NCBI GenBank assembly: GCA_031292515.1
Contig: JARLGZ010000109.1
Location: 53,740-117,739, forward strand
Direction: 5' to 3'
DNA length: 64,000 bases
Source: Puia sp.
Lineage (GTDB): Bacteria; Bacteroidota; Bacteroidia; Chitinophagales; Chitinophagaceae
Shown here: positions 27,526-35,797 of the stretch, piece after piece
Layout of the letters: each line of letters begins with the position of its first letter
Position numbering within the stretch: position 1 is the stretch's first letter
Translations under genes and position numbers: made by a program
Notes under the pieces: generated by a model
Databases searched by the model: none
Told to the model about the DNA's origin: nothing
Seen by the model: the letters and a program-made list of their open reading frames with translations, nothing else

Positions 27526-28368
27526 TTATGCAGGCATCGCATCGTTTGCGGTTTGAGCGGTCTTCGATTTCACCTCAAAGTCTTTCACTCCTTTCAGCTC
27601 TCCCTGGGTGTCGATCTGGCCGGTCTGTGCCAACCATTTCAGTCTCCATAGTACGTAGGCTTCGCCGGCCGTGTTCCTGGATTTCGTAAGAAACTGATGG
27701 ATGAGTTTCCCTGCCTTTATCCAGTCTCCGGTTATGAACTTCTTCAGGTCCTCGTCATAGTAGTCATAGTCGTATTGGACCAGTTTTTTTCCGCCTTCCA
27801 ATATGCGCACCCCCTTGTCTTCATTACAGAGCCGGAACCATTCATCCGGATCGATTTCAAATTCGCTCAGCGTCACCTGCCTTGCCAATTTGCGGGCCTT
27901 TAGAAACTCCCTTGCGGGGATATCGTGGAGATTGACCGGGTAAAAAAGTTGTCCTTTTTCATTGATAAACGGGAGATTGTTGAGATAGAGGATGAAAACC
28001 CGGCCCTGGAAATCCCTTAGCTGGCTCATGAGCCAGTAATATCCGCTTACATCATGTTTGTTTTGGGCCGCCCATATCCAGCAGACTTCCTGAGGATCCT
28101 CCCGGAGCCTTTCGACCAGCCCCGCGACAGTCTTCTGATCGTCGGGACCGGTGGCGTCCTCTGCCGGTCCTTCCTGTTCTCCACCCGTCAGCACCGCTCG
28201 CCACCATTGTTTCCGGGTTTCGATTCCCTCCGGGGTATAGATACCCATCAGGGGACCCAGGGCGAAATCATCCCCGATCCTGATCACGTCTCCCTGTACC
28301 GAACCTTCCAGCTCGAAGGATTTTCTTAAAACTTCTGCGTCATTCGCTTGAAAAACAACATGGATCAT
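27526..28368 (-). CDS. DUF1835 / DUF3658 domain protein
   Basis: This 280-aa cytoplasmic protein begins MIHVVFQANDAEVLRKSFEL and has GDVIRIGDDFALGPL, the signature of DUF1835. A C-terminal DUF3658-like part follows (AREFLKARKLARQVTLSEFEIDPDEW ... FITGDWIKAGKLIHQFL, WRLKWLAQTG). These domains often occur together in Bacteroidota and Firmicutes; their function is unknown. It is transcribed with the serine hydrolase, whose start is directly after its stop. Upstream lies parE, separated by 105 bp containing a 16-bp tandem duplication. Confidence 0.82.
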   Translation of the reverse strand: MIHVVFQANDAEVLRKSFELEGSVQGDVIRIGDDFALGPLMGIYTPEGIETRKQWWRAVLTGGEQEGPAEDATGPDDQKTVAGLVERLREDPQEVCWIWAAQNKHDVSGYYWLMSQLRDFQGRVFILYLNNLPFINEKGQLFYPVNLHDIPAREFLKARKLARQVTLSEFEIDPDEWFRLCNEDKGVRILEGGKKLVQYDYDYYDEDLKKFITGDWIKAGKLIHQFLTKSRNTAGEAYVLWRLKWLAQTGQIDTQGELKGVKDFEVKSKTAQTANDAMPA

Positions 28369-28432
28369 CGTGTCTTCGGATTTATTTCTTTTTTGTGTTT
28401 TTACCTTTACTGCTTTTCATCTCTTCCTGTTC

Positions 28433-28464
28433 GTTAAAACAACACGGTGTTAAAACAACACGGT
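28433..28464. repeat. 16-bp perfect tandem duplication between parE and the DUF1835 gene
   Basis: GTTAAAACAACACGGT occurs twice back to back (28433-28448, 28449-28464), 9 bp after the parE stop. It is another member of the recurrent short tandem duplications in this window. Confidence 0.9.
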
Positions 28465-28473
28465 TAGACTACT

Positions 28474-30369
28474 CTATTTCGCCGGTTCCTCTTCGACCAG
28501 GTCCTGCTCGACGCGGAGGTTATTGATGATGAATTCCTGGCGTTCCTGGGTATTTTTACCCATATAATACTCCAATATCTGCTGGATATGCGTCTCCGGC
28601 ATGACCATGACCGGTTCCTTGCGCATATCGGCGCCGATAAAACGTGCAAACTCATCCGGTGAAATCTCTCCCAATCCTTTGAATCGCGTGATCTCCGGTT
28701 TGCTGCCCAGTTTTTTTACGGCTTCCTGCTTCTCCGTCTCATCGTAACAATAGATCGTCTCCTGTTTATTACGTACCCGGAAAAGAGGCGTTTCCAGGAT
28801 ATAGACATGGCCGTTCTTGACGAGGTCGGGGAAAAACTGCAGAAAGAAGGTCATCAGCAATAAGCGGATATGCATTCCATCGACGTCGGCGTCCGTGGCG
28901 ATCACGATATTGTTATAGCGCAATCCCTCTATGCCGTCTTCGACATTCAATGCATGCTGGAGGAGATTGAACTCTTCGTTCTCATAGACGACTTTTTTGG
29001 TCAGCCCGAAACAGTTCAGGGGCTTTCCACGCAGGCTGAAGACAGCCTGTCTCTCGACATCCCTGGCCTTTGTGATGGAGCCGCTCGCCGAATCTCCTTC
29101 CGTAATAAATACAGTGCTCTCTTTTTGCTTCTCCAGGATCGTTTCCTTGTCTTTTCCCGTCGCTTCATCATTCAGGTGAAAACGGCAATCACGCAGTTTA
29201 CGATTGTGAAGATTGGCTTTTTTTGCACGTTCGTTGGCGAGCTTCTTGATGCCGGCCAGTTCTTTGCGTTCCCTTTCGCTTTGTTCGATTCTCTTTTTCA
29301 GGGAATCCGCAGTCGTTGGGTTCTTGTGGAGATAATTGTCCAGTTCTTTGGCCAGGAAATCATACACGAAATTCTTCATGCTGATACCTCCTTCCGACAT
29401 GTACTGGCTTCCCAGCTTTGTCTTTGTCTGAGACTCGAAGACGGGCTCCACTACTCTTATGGAAACGGCCGCCACAATGCTTTGCCTGATATCGGACGCC
29501 TCATAATCTTTCTTATAGAAATCGCGGATGACCTTCACAAAGGCCTCGCGGAATGCCTGCTGATGGGTTCCTCCCTGTGTGGTATATTGGCCGTTTACGA
29601 AACTGAAAATCTCCTCCCCATAGTCGCCATTATGCGTAATCGCCATTTCCGCATCCTCCCCTTTCAGGTGGATGATCGGATACCGCAGCTCGTCTTCGTT
29701 GGTACGGCGCTGAAGAAGGTCCAGCAAGCCGTTCTTCGAGACATATTTTTTGCCGTTGAAGTTGATGATGAGACCGGCATTCAGAAAACAGTAATTCCAG
29801 AACTGGTTGTCCAGGTATTCATGAAGGAAGTGGAAGTTCTTGAAAACCGTTTCATCCGGGACAAACGTGACCAGGGTACCGTTGGGCTCCTGTGTCTTCG
29901 TCTCCTTATGCTCCTTTACGAGGATCCCCTTTGCGAACTCGGCCGTTTTCTCTTTGCCTTCCCGGAAAGCCGTGACCTTGAAAAAATTGCTCAGCGCATT
30001 GACGGCCTTGGTTCCCACACCGTTCAACCCAACCGATTTTTGAAAGGCCTTGCTATCGTATTTGGCGCCTGTATTGATCTTGCTGACGACGTCGACGACT
30101 TTTCCAAGCGGAATGCCCCGGCCAAAGTCTCGTATCGTAACCGTCTTCTGCTCAATGGTGACATCTACCTGTTTGCCATAACCCATCGTATGTTCATCGA
30201 TACAGTTGTCGATGACCTCTTTGATCAGTACATAGATTCCATCATCGGCGCTGCTTCCATCGCCGAGCTTGCCGATATACATGCCGGGACGCAAGCGGAT
30301 ATGCTCGCGCCAGTCGAGGCTCCGGATACTGTCTTCCGTGTAGTCAAATAAAGATTGTTTTTCTGCCAT
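28474..30369 (-). CDS. parE: DNA topoisomerase IV subunit B ParE
   Basis: This 631-aa ATPase subunit of topoisomerase IV has the GHKL ATPase domain: [15 protein letters not shown], the DFGRGIPLG turn and [13 protein letters not shown]. The transducer domain has [13 protein letters not shown]. The TOPRIM domain has [46 protein letters not shown] and [16 protein letters not shown]. The length and the absence of a large insert in TOPRIM fit ParE rather than GyrB. With ParC (22535) it forms the heterotetramer that separates daughter chromosomes. It is the first gene of a minus-strand series with a -7 element about 90 bp upstream. Confidence 0.94.
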   Translation of the reverse strand: MAEKQSLFDYTEDSIRSLDWREHIRLRPGMYIGKLGDGSSADDGIYVLIKEVIDNCIDEHTMGYGKQVDVTIEQKTVTIRDFGRGIPLGKVVDVVSKINTGAKYDSKAFQKSVGLNGVGTKAVNALSNFFKVTAFREGKEKTAEFAKGILVKEHKETKTQEPNGTLVTFVPDETVFKNFHFLHEYLDNQFWNYCFLNAGLIINFNGKKYVSKNGLLDLLQRRTNEDELRYPIIHLKGEDAEMAITHNGDYGEEIFSFVNGQYTTQGGTHQQAFREAFVKVIRDFYKKDYEASDIRQSIVAAVSIRVVEPVFESQTKTKLGSQYMSEGGISMKNFVYDFLAKELDNYLHKNPTTADSLKKRIEQSERERKELAGIKKLANERAKKANLHNRKLRDCRFHLNDEATGKDKETILEKQKESTVFITEGDSASGSITKARDVERQAVFSLRGKPLNCFGLTKKVVYENEEFNLLQHALNVEDGIEGLRYNNIVIATDADVDGMHIRLLLMTFFLQFFPDLVKNGHVYILETPLFRVRNKQETIYCYDETEKQEAVKKLGSKPEITRFKGLGEISPDEFARFIGADMRKEPVMVMPETHIQQILEYYMGKNTQERQEFIINNLRVEQDLVEEEPAK

Positions 30370-30415
30370 AGGATGTCTCCTTCCCCTTAGTACAACCGGG
30401 AAAACGATTTTAAAT

Positions 30416-30428
30416 ATTGATAATCAAT
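30416..30428. promoter_or_regulatory. Palindrome ATTGATAATCAAT in the parE-modF gap
   Basis: ATTGAT-A-ATCAAT is a perfect 6-bp dyad between the divergent parE and ModF-like genes. Its core TGATAATCA recurs in reverse complement at 34320-34328. The core also resembles the centre of Fur-type boxes. Function is not shown. Confidence 0.35.
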
Positions 30429-30461
30429 TAAATAAGCCAAACTAAGATAAATCAAACCGGA

Positions 30462-30469
30462 CAAATATA
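30462..30469 (-). promoter_or_regulatory. parE -7 element
   Basis: TATATTTG on the minus strand matches TAnnTTTG; the leader to the parE ATG at 30369 would be about 85 nt and would contain the ATTGATAATCAAT palindrome. Confidence 0.4.
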
Positions 30470-30541
30470 ATCAATGGAGATCACAGACGGGTTTTTCGAT
30501 TTACTCACACTGTGAATAAAATGGGTTTCCTAATTTCGCGC

Positions 30542-31981
30542 ATGGCAGAAAAATTATTGACCCTTCACCAGGTATCCGTACAACTGGGAGGTATTTCGGT
30601 TCTCGATTCCATTGACTTTACGCTGCACCCGGGTGAGCAATGGGCGCTTACGGGACCTTCCGGCAGTGGCAAGACCGTTCTGGCCCACACCTTGATGGGG
30701 CGACATTTTCATTCGGGCGAAGTGATCAGCGGTTCCCTGAAAATAGCGATCGTCGAACAGCAACACCGCTTTAAGAACCTGGTAGCCACCGAAGACCTCT
30801 ACTACCAGCAACGTTTTAACGCTTCGGATGCTGACAGGACCCCTACCGTCCGGCAGGAGCTGCAGGAATATGGTTTCACCGACGTGTCGGCAAATGCCGG
30901 GTGGCTGGATTTGCTGCACGTGCGTCCCTTGCTCTCCAAACCCCTCATACAGCTTTCCAACGGCGAGAATAAGCGGGTCCAGCTGGCCATCGCTCTTTCC
31001 GGCAACCCCGGGCTGCTGATCCTGGACAATCCTTTTCTTGGTCTGGATGTCGAAGGCCGGGAGATTCTCCGCGGGATTATGGGCACGATCGGCTCAAAAG
31101 GCATTTCCCTGCTGTTGATCACTTCCCCGCACGAAATACCCGAAGCCATTACGCATGTGGCTGTACTGGAAAAAGGCCGGCTCATGACCTATAAAAAAGA
31201 AGATTTCCCGCTTCCCCCGGCTCCCCGGGAAGAGGAGAAACTGGATGCCGGGCTGCTGGAAGGACTGCGCCTGCTGACGCAACCGGGCTCGGCAGGGGAC
31301 GATTTCTCGATAGCCGTCGGTATGAGCCAGGTCACGGTCCGCTATGGCGACGCAGTCATCCTCGATCATATCGATTGGGAAGTCAGGAAAGGCGAGAAAT
31401 GGAATCTCTCGGGTCCCAACGGGGCCGGGAAGTCGACGATCCTCAGTCTTATCACGGCCGATAACCCACAGGCTTATGCCAACGAAATCATCCTTTTCGA
31501 TCGCAGGAGAGGATCAGGGGAAAGCATCTGGGATATCAAAAAAAAGATCGGCTTCGTCTCCCCGGAACTTCATCTTTATTTCGACTACAGCGCGACCTGT
31601 TTTGAGGTGATCGCCTCCGGTCTCTTCGACACGATCGGTCTTTTCCGCACACTTAGCAGCGGGCAGGAAGACAACGTGCTTTTATGGATGCAACTGCTCC
31701 AGATACAGGAACTGCGGTCCCGCCGGCTTTCTCTCTTGTCTACCGGTCAGCAGCGAATGGTGTTGCTTGCCCGCGCGCTAATAAAAAATCCACCGTTGCT
31801 GATTCTCGACGAACCCTGCCAGGGGCTGGATGATGAACAGATCCGGCATTTCAGAAGCCTGATCGATCAGCTCTGTGAGGCCTTCGATACCACCCTGATC
31901 TATGTGAGCCACTACCAGCCGGAAATCCCCTCCTGTGTCGACCATTTCCTCCGGCTAAAAGAGGGGAAGCGGCAACTTTGA
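30542..31981 (+). CDS. Double ABC ATPase, ModF/PhrA-like
   Basis: This 479-aa protein has two ABC domains in tandem and no membrane segments, the plan of E. coli ModF. NBD1 has Walker A GPSGSGKT, signature LSNGENKRVQLA and Walker B LLILDNPFLGLD, where the usual catalytic Glu is Asn. NBD2 has Walker A GPNGAGKST, signature LLSTGQQRMVLLA and Walker B LLILDEPCQGLD. No molybdate-binding domain or permease lies nearby, so a molybdate role is doubtful; ModF itself has no firmly known role. The ATG at 30542 (MAEKLLTLHQVSVQLGG) is preferred over the frame opening at 30512. It is divergent from parE. Confidence 0.8.
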   Translation: MAEKLLTLHQVSVQLGGISVLDSIDFTLHPGEQWALTGPSGSGKTVLAHTLMGRHFHSGEVISGSLKIAIVEQQHRFKNLVATEDLYYQQRFNASDADRTPTVRQELQEYGFTDVSANAGWLDLLHVRPLLSKPLIQLSNGENKRVQLAIALSGNPGLLILDNPFLGLDVEGREILRGIMGTIGSKGISLLLITSPHEIPEAITHVAVLEKGRLMTYKKEDFPLPPAPREEEKLDAGLLEGLRLLTQPGSAGDDFSIAVGMSQVTVRYGDAVILDHIDWEVRKGEKWNLSGPNGAGKSTILSLITADNPQAYANEIILFDRRRGSGESIWDIKKKIGFVSPELHLYFDYSATCFEVIASGLFDTIGLFRTLSSGQEDNVLLWMQLLQIQELRSRRLSLLSTGQQRMVLLARALIKNPPLLILDEPCQGLDDEQIRHFRSLIDQLCEAFDTTLIYVSHYQPEIPSCVDHFLRLKEGKRQL

Positions 31982-32101
31982 ATGACGAACGGCTCCTCAT
32001 CTAGGCGAGGCATCCCTATCGGAATACTGCAAAGGACGGTATATTGGTTTCGGATGGACAGTTGCCGGACACGGGTATGACCCGGCTGGAAAAATGAGCC
32101 A

Positions 32102-33046
32102 TCATCCCGGAAAATGCTTCTTCATCGCTATCGGATAATCTGCAAGCGCGGTTTCGGGCGCCTCGATTTCCGGGTGCCACATCTTCTCCCATTCAAAACT
32201 GAAATAGCCTTTATAACCTCCTGCCCACAGCGCGTCGATGGCGGCAAAGATCGGGGATTCGCCTTGCCCGAGGCGGGTGTACTGCTCTTTGCCATCTATC
32301 ATTCTCCCATCTTTTATATGTGTATGACGGATGTAGTTTTTGAGGTTCTGATAGACTTCGGCCGGCGGCTCTTTCGTCACCGACCACATATTGAATATAT
32401 CCCAGACCATGCCTACATGCTCATGGGCGGCAGCGTCCATGATCTTTTTCAGATCCGCGCTGTATACAAGTTCACCGTGTGATTCCATCAGGACCGTTAC
32501 CTGCGTATTGGCGGCATACTCCCCCAATTCCCGCAACCCTTTTACGATCAACCCGATTGTCGTATCGCGGTCCTGGTCTTTTGGAAGGTTGTTGGGAAAA
32601 ACCCGTATAAAGGGGCAGGACAGTTTTTCGGCCAGATCGATAAAACGCCTGGCGTCATCCAGGTTTTTCTTTCTTTCGACCGGATCGGCATGATGCATTT
32701 GGGCAGAGGATCCCAGATCGACAAAATGGAGGCCTTTCGACTTCATGAGCTTCAGGGTAGCGGAGATATTCTCCGGGCTGCTGAATTCGGGGCATTGGGG
32801 GAGGTCCAGTTGGCGCAATATTCCGCGCATTTCAATGCCCTGGTAGTCATTGGCAGCTGCAAACGAGACAATCTGCGGGAACCCCCAGTCCGGACATCCA
32901 AGCGTCGAAAAAGACAGGGGAGGTATTCTCTTTTTCAGGCTTTTCCTTTCCGCCAGGATACCGGTCATGGGCGCCCCCGCCAGCGCCATGCCCAGCAGGC
33001 CTCCACCCAGTTTCATAAACCCTCTTCTTTTTAAAGGCTGTTTCAT
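32102..33046 (-). CDS. Tat-exported sugar isomerase/epimerase-type TIM barrel protein
   Basis: This 314-aa protein has a twin-arginine signal (KRRGFMKLGGGLLGMALAG). The mature part is a xylose-isomerase-like TIM barrel: FSTLGCPDWGFPQIVSFAAANDYQGIEMRG at the start, metal-ligand candidates in VLMESHGELVYS, VGMVWDIFNMWS, IRHTHIKDG and YFSFEWEKMWHPE. Such exported barrels in Bacteroidota act as sugar isomerases, epimerases or 3-keto-sugar lyases/hydratases. The upstream neighbour, 87 bp away on the same strand, is an exported Gfo/Idh oxidoreductase, which supports a periplasmic oxidised-sugar pathway. The exact substrate cannot be read from the sequence. Confidence 0.82.
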   Translation of the reverse strand: MKQPLKRRGFMKLGGGLLGMALAGAPMTGILAERKSLKKRIPPLSFSTLGCPDWGFPQIVSFAAANDYQGIEMRGILRQLDLPQCPEFSSPENISATLKLMKSKGLHFVDLGSSAQMHHADPVERKKNLDDARRFIDLAEKLSCPFIRVFPNNLPKDQDRDTTIGLIVKGLRELGEYAANTQVTVLMESHGELVYSADLKKIMDAAAHEHVGMVWDIFNMWSVTKEPPAEVYQNLKNYIRHTHIKDGRMIDGKEQYTRLGQGESPIFAAIDALWAGGYKGYFSFEWEKMWHPEIEAPETALADYPIAMKKHFPG

Positions 33047-33133
33047 CGGTTATCGGTTATTCGTTTTTCAATTAATCATTCCGGTTGATTGAATTTTTCC
33101 GTCTTGCGCAGCCCTCGCCCGACACGGCCGCGG

Positions 33134-34219
33134 TTATAAGAGAATTTTCTTGCCCTCTATAGCGGATTTGCGGGCGGCTTCCAGGATTCTCACGACAATC
33201 AGGTTGTTTTCGAGGGAAGAGAGATCATTATCCGGGTGGATCACGCCTCTCAGCAGGTCTGCGATGTAGGGAAAGTTTTCGGTGTAGACAGCTGGTTTTA
33301 CCGTCACCTCTTCATACCGGTCATTCAATCTTTCCTGCAGGACACTGCTGTTCAATGCATGGAAATACCCCGTGCGCCCGAATACTTCCAGGTCTTTTAT
33401 ACTGAAGGGCCAGTTCCAGGAAGCTTCTATGATACCGGTGGCGTCGGGGTATTCCAGCAGGATGGTCGCGTCGTCTTCTACCTTGGGATAGACGTCCGGT
33501 TTGATATGATGTACGATTGCCGTCACCGATATCGGCGCCTGCCCATTCATCAGCCAGGTCATCAGGTTGGCTCCGTAACATCCAAAATCATAAAGTGCTC
33601 CCGCCCCGTTCTTAGCCGGATCTGTAAGCCATTTCAGAAAGTCGGGGCTGCAGCCGATCTCTTTGGGTCCCTGATGTCCGTCATGGACGATCATTTTGCG
33701 GATCTCCCCGATCGCTTGCGGCGTGCGGGTCTCGGCATAAATCTGTTGGTTGGTCGGATACCAGGTGGTCTCATAGTTAGTCAACAGCTGGATATGATAA
33801 CGGCGCGCGAGTTCCGCCATCCGGTTTGCCTGTTTCGAATCGACAGCCAACGGCTTCTCTACCATCACGGATATCCCCCTGGGCGCGCAGGCCTCCACAA
33901 CCGCCAGGTGATCGACGGTCGCATTATATGCCAGCACGGCGTCCGGTTTGATGTGTTCCAGCATAGCGGCCACGCTGGTATAAAACAATGAATCAGGCAG
34001 CTGATAGGCTTTTTTATAGCGTTCTACCAACCGCGGGTCGGGTTCTGCGATTCCAGCAATCAGGATCTTCCCCTTCTTATAACTGGACAGCAGGCCATAT
34101 ACGTGGTCATGATTCAGGCCGGCGATACCCACCCGGAGCGGCTGAGCACTGCTCCTGTCAACCAGGAGCAAAATCGCGGCGGAAAGCAGAAAGATAGTCG
34201 TTAGCGGCGTTTTTCCCAT
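33134..34219 (-). CDS. Exported Gfo/Idh/MocA-family oxidoreductase
   Basis: This 361-aa protein begins with a Sec signal (LTTIFLLSAAILLLVDRSSAQ). The Rossmann domain starts LRVGIAGLNHDHVYGLL and has the EKP motif in VMVEKPLAVDSKQANRM with the conserved Lys. The second domain has KNGAGALYDFGCYGANLMTWLM, with Asp and His-type active-site positions, and ATGIIEASWNWPF. Family members use tightly bound NAD(P) to oxidise or reduce sugar hydroxyls; exported ones probably recycle the cofactor within one catalytic cycle. It is the first gene of a two-gene unit with the TIM-barrel protein. Confidence 0.82.
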   Translation of the reverse strand: MGKTPLTTIFLLSAAILLLVDRSSAQPLRVGIAGLNHDHVYGLLSSYKKGKILIAGIAEPDPRLVERYKKAYQLPDSLFYTSVAAMLEHIKPDAVLAYNATVDHLAVVEACAPRGISVMVEKPLAVDSKQANRMAELARRYHIQLLTNYETTWYPTNQQIYAETRTPQAIGEIRKMIVHDGHQGPKEIGCSPDFLKWLTDPAKNGAGALYDFGCYGANLMTWLMNGQAPISVTAIVHHIKPDVYPKVEDDATILLEYPDATGIIEASWNWPFSIKDLEVFGRTGYFHALNSSVLQERLNDRYEEVTVKPAVYTENFPYIADLLRGVIHPDNDLSSLENNLIVVRILEAARKSAIEGKKILL

Positions 34220-34537
34220 CTTCGAACATTTACCCGTAAAAAGTAGGATTTTTCCCGGAAACCGTAAAAGATATCGGGCGAAGGAGCAGGGAATCTTGCA
34301 CTTCTCGTATATAATTAAATGATTATCAATTAATTGAGATTAAGTTATGGTGAATTCCGTCCCTCGAAACGGCGCCACGTTCCGTTATTCCTAAAATTCG
34401 TACCTTTGTGAGGTCTCTGCAGGATATTTTATCCAGTCTAACCCGGGACAGAGCAACTGTCAGCGTACTTACTACCCCCATTAATTTCTACGACCAGCCC
34501 ATTATTTCTTTTTAAATGATCTTTAAAATTGTGATGT
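34220..34537. other. Divergent gap with promoter and a repeated palindrome
   Basis: This 318-bp stretch contains TGATTATCA (34320-34328), the reverse complement of the palindrome core at 30418-30426, within an A/T-rich segment. It also contains the promoter element at 34401-34408. The 123-nt stretch from there to the 90-aa gene has no ORF and no strong hairpin that I can see. Confidence 0.45.
34401..34408 (+). promoter_or_regulatory. -7 element of the 90-aa protein gene
   Basis: TACCTTTG matches TAnnTTTG. The leader to the ATG at 34538 would be about 120 nt, long for this region. No -33 TTG at the expected distance. Confidence 0.4.
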
Positions 34538-34810
34538 ATGTATTCGTATGCGTTGTTAGAAAAAGGTTGCTATTACCTGATCCAGGAGAAAGAAGAAGGG
34601 CCCATCGGTTTGATCAGAGTGAACATGGAGACCGATCAGTGCATGTATGTATCAAAATACAATGATACGACCCTGATCGAGTGGAAGAAGAAGACGGAGC
34701 CGATATTCGATATTCTGGAATTGCTGGGTGATGAAAAAGTGAAGACCTGGGAAGCCATTTATAATGACAACCAGGGGACGACCTATAACTATGAAGAGGA
34801 TGAAGAATAA
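34538..34810 (+). CDS. Small acidic protein of unknown function
   Basis: This 90-aa soluble protein (MYSYALLEKGCYYLIQEKEE...) is rich in Glu, Asp and Tyr and ends in an acidic tail (TTYNYEEDEE). It has no signal peptide or membrane helix. The first half looks like a small beta sheet (YYLIQE, IGLIRV, CMYVSKYND), the second like a helix (IFDILELLGDEKVKTWEAIY). Codon use and compactness look like a real gene, and it has a plausible upstream promoter. I do not recognise a family. Confidence 0.65.
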   Translation: MYSYALLEKGCYYLIQEKEEGPIGLIRVNMETDQCMYVSKYNDTTLIEWKKKTEPIFDILELLGDEKVKTWEAIYNDNQGTTYNYEEDEE

Positions 34811-34883
34811 GTAAGAGGGATGAGGATTTGGCCGGCCGAAGGAGGAATCGGGAAAGCTGACATAGCAGACGCCTGCAAAACCG

Positions 34884-35555
34884 TCAGGCCTCGGCCGGGC
34901 GTCGGATCCCGTAACCCCAGAGGCCCAGGCTGGTAATAAAGGCGGATAAGGAGAGACTGATATAATAGAGCAGGAAGCTGTCGGCATTATCGGCTTTATA
35001 GTCGTGCAGCTGGCTGAATATATATATGATCAGAAAGCCGCTGTATGCGAAAAGAAGAGCAGCGTAAATGAATACCAGCGATGTCTCGAAATGACTATGC
35101 TCGACGTTCTTCATATATTCAAGTATCCCGGCCACGCAAAACAGCATTACCAGCAGCAGGCCTATTCCGATAATGATCGAAGCCGATTCGAAATTATATC
35201 CCCTCCGGTCCAGTATCGCCACTTCAAAAGCGGTGAACAGCACCCCTGTCAGTAGAATTATCTTACGTTTTATACCCCTCGAGGCGAAGAAAAATATCGT
35301 CAGCACCAGGGGAGTATCCAACAGGCTGTACAGGAAGATCATGCCTGAGCGGAGCCCCGGTCCGCCAGATGAAGAAAAGAGATGCAGGGAAGGAATGTTC
35401 ACAAGACCATTGGCGAGCCAGTAAATGCCGATCATGATATATACCTTGTCCTGGCGCATTTTTTTCCGGCAGAGGAATAAGAATGGAATAAAACACAGGC
35501 ATACAGCAATATTGGACGCAAGGGCAACCATCACCGAAAATAGACCGGTTTTCAA
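34884..35555 (-). CDS. Integral membrane protein, about seven helices, unknown
   Basis: This 223-aa hydrophobic protein has roughly seven transmembrane segments (for example VALASNIAVCLCFIPFLFLC, VYIMIGIYWLANGLVNIPSL, MIFLYSLLDTPLVLTIFFFA, IIIGIGLLLVMLFCVAGIL, SLVFIYAALLFAYSGFLIIYI). No recognisable catalytic motif is seen. It ends in a short basic tail (YGIRRPAEA). It stands alone between the small acidic protein gene and dnaG. No family recognised. Confidence 0.65.
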   Translation of the reverse strand: MKTGLFSVMVALASNIAVCLCFIPFLFLCRKKMRQDKVYIMIGIYWLANGLVNIPSLHLFSSSGGPGLRSGMIFLYSLLDTPLVLTIFFFASRGIKRKIILLTGVLFTAFEVAILDRRGYNFESASIIIGIGLLLVMLFCVAGILEYMKNVEHSHFETSLVFIYAALLFAYSGFLIIYIFSQLHDYKADNADSFLLYYISLSLSAFITSLGLWGYGIRRPAEA

Positions 35556-35797
35556 AGGATAGATGTTTGATCATAAAGCGAAAAAGAGGGGCATTTTATT
35601 ATTGGTAAAACTACTCTGTTTTATACATAAATTACGGAAAATCCGTCAGATACGAGCCTGCATGTGATGACGTTCCGATTGTAACCGATTGAATTCTGAG
35701 TTGTTCCAGGGAATGAGGGGATTCTCTGAATTTTCTTAGCCCGGAGGCAATGCCGGGAATGCATTAAATTGCATGTTGAACCAGAAATACCCATAGC

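Noticed and set aside
28870..30351. A 493-codon open frame on the plus strand opposite parE
   Set aside because: It is a shadow of parE: it lies wholly inside a gene with all topoisomerase motifs and shows no family feature of its own.
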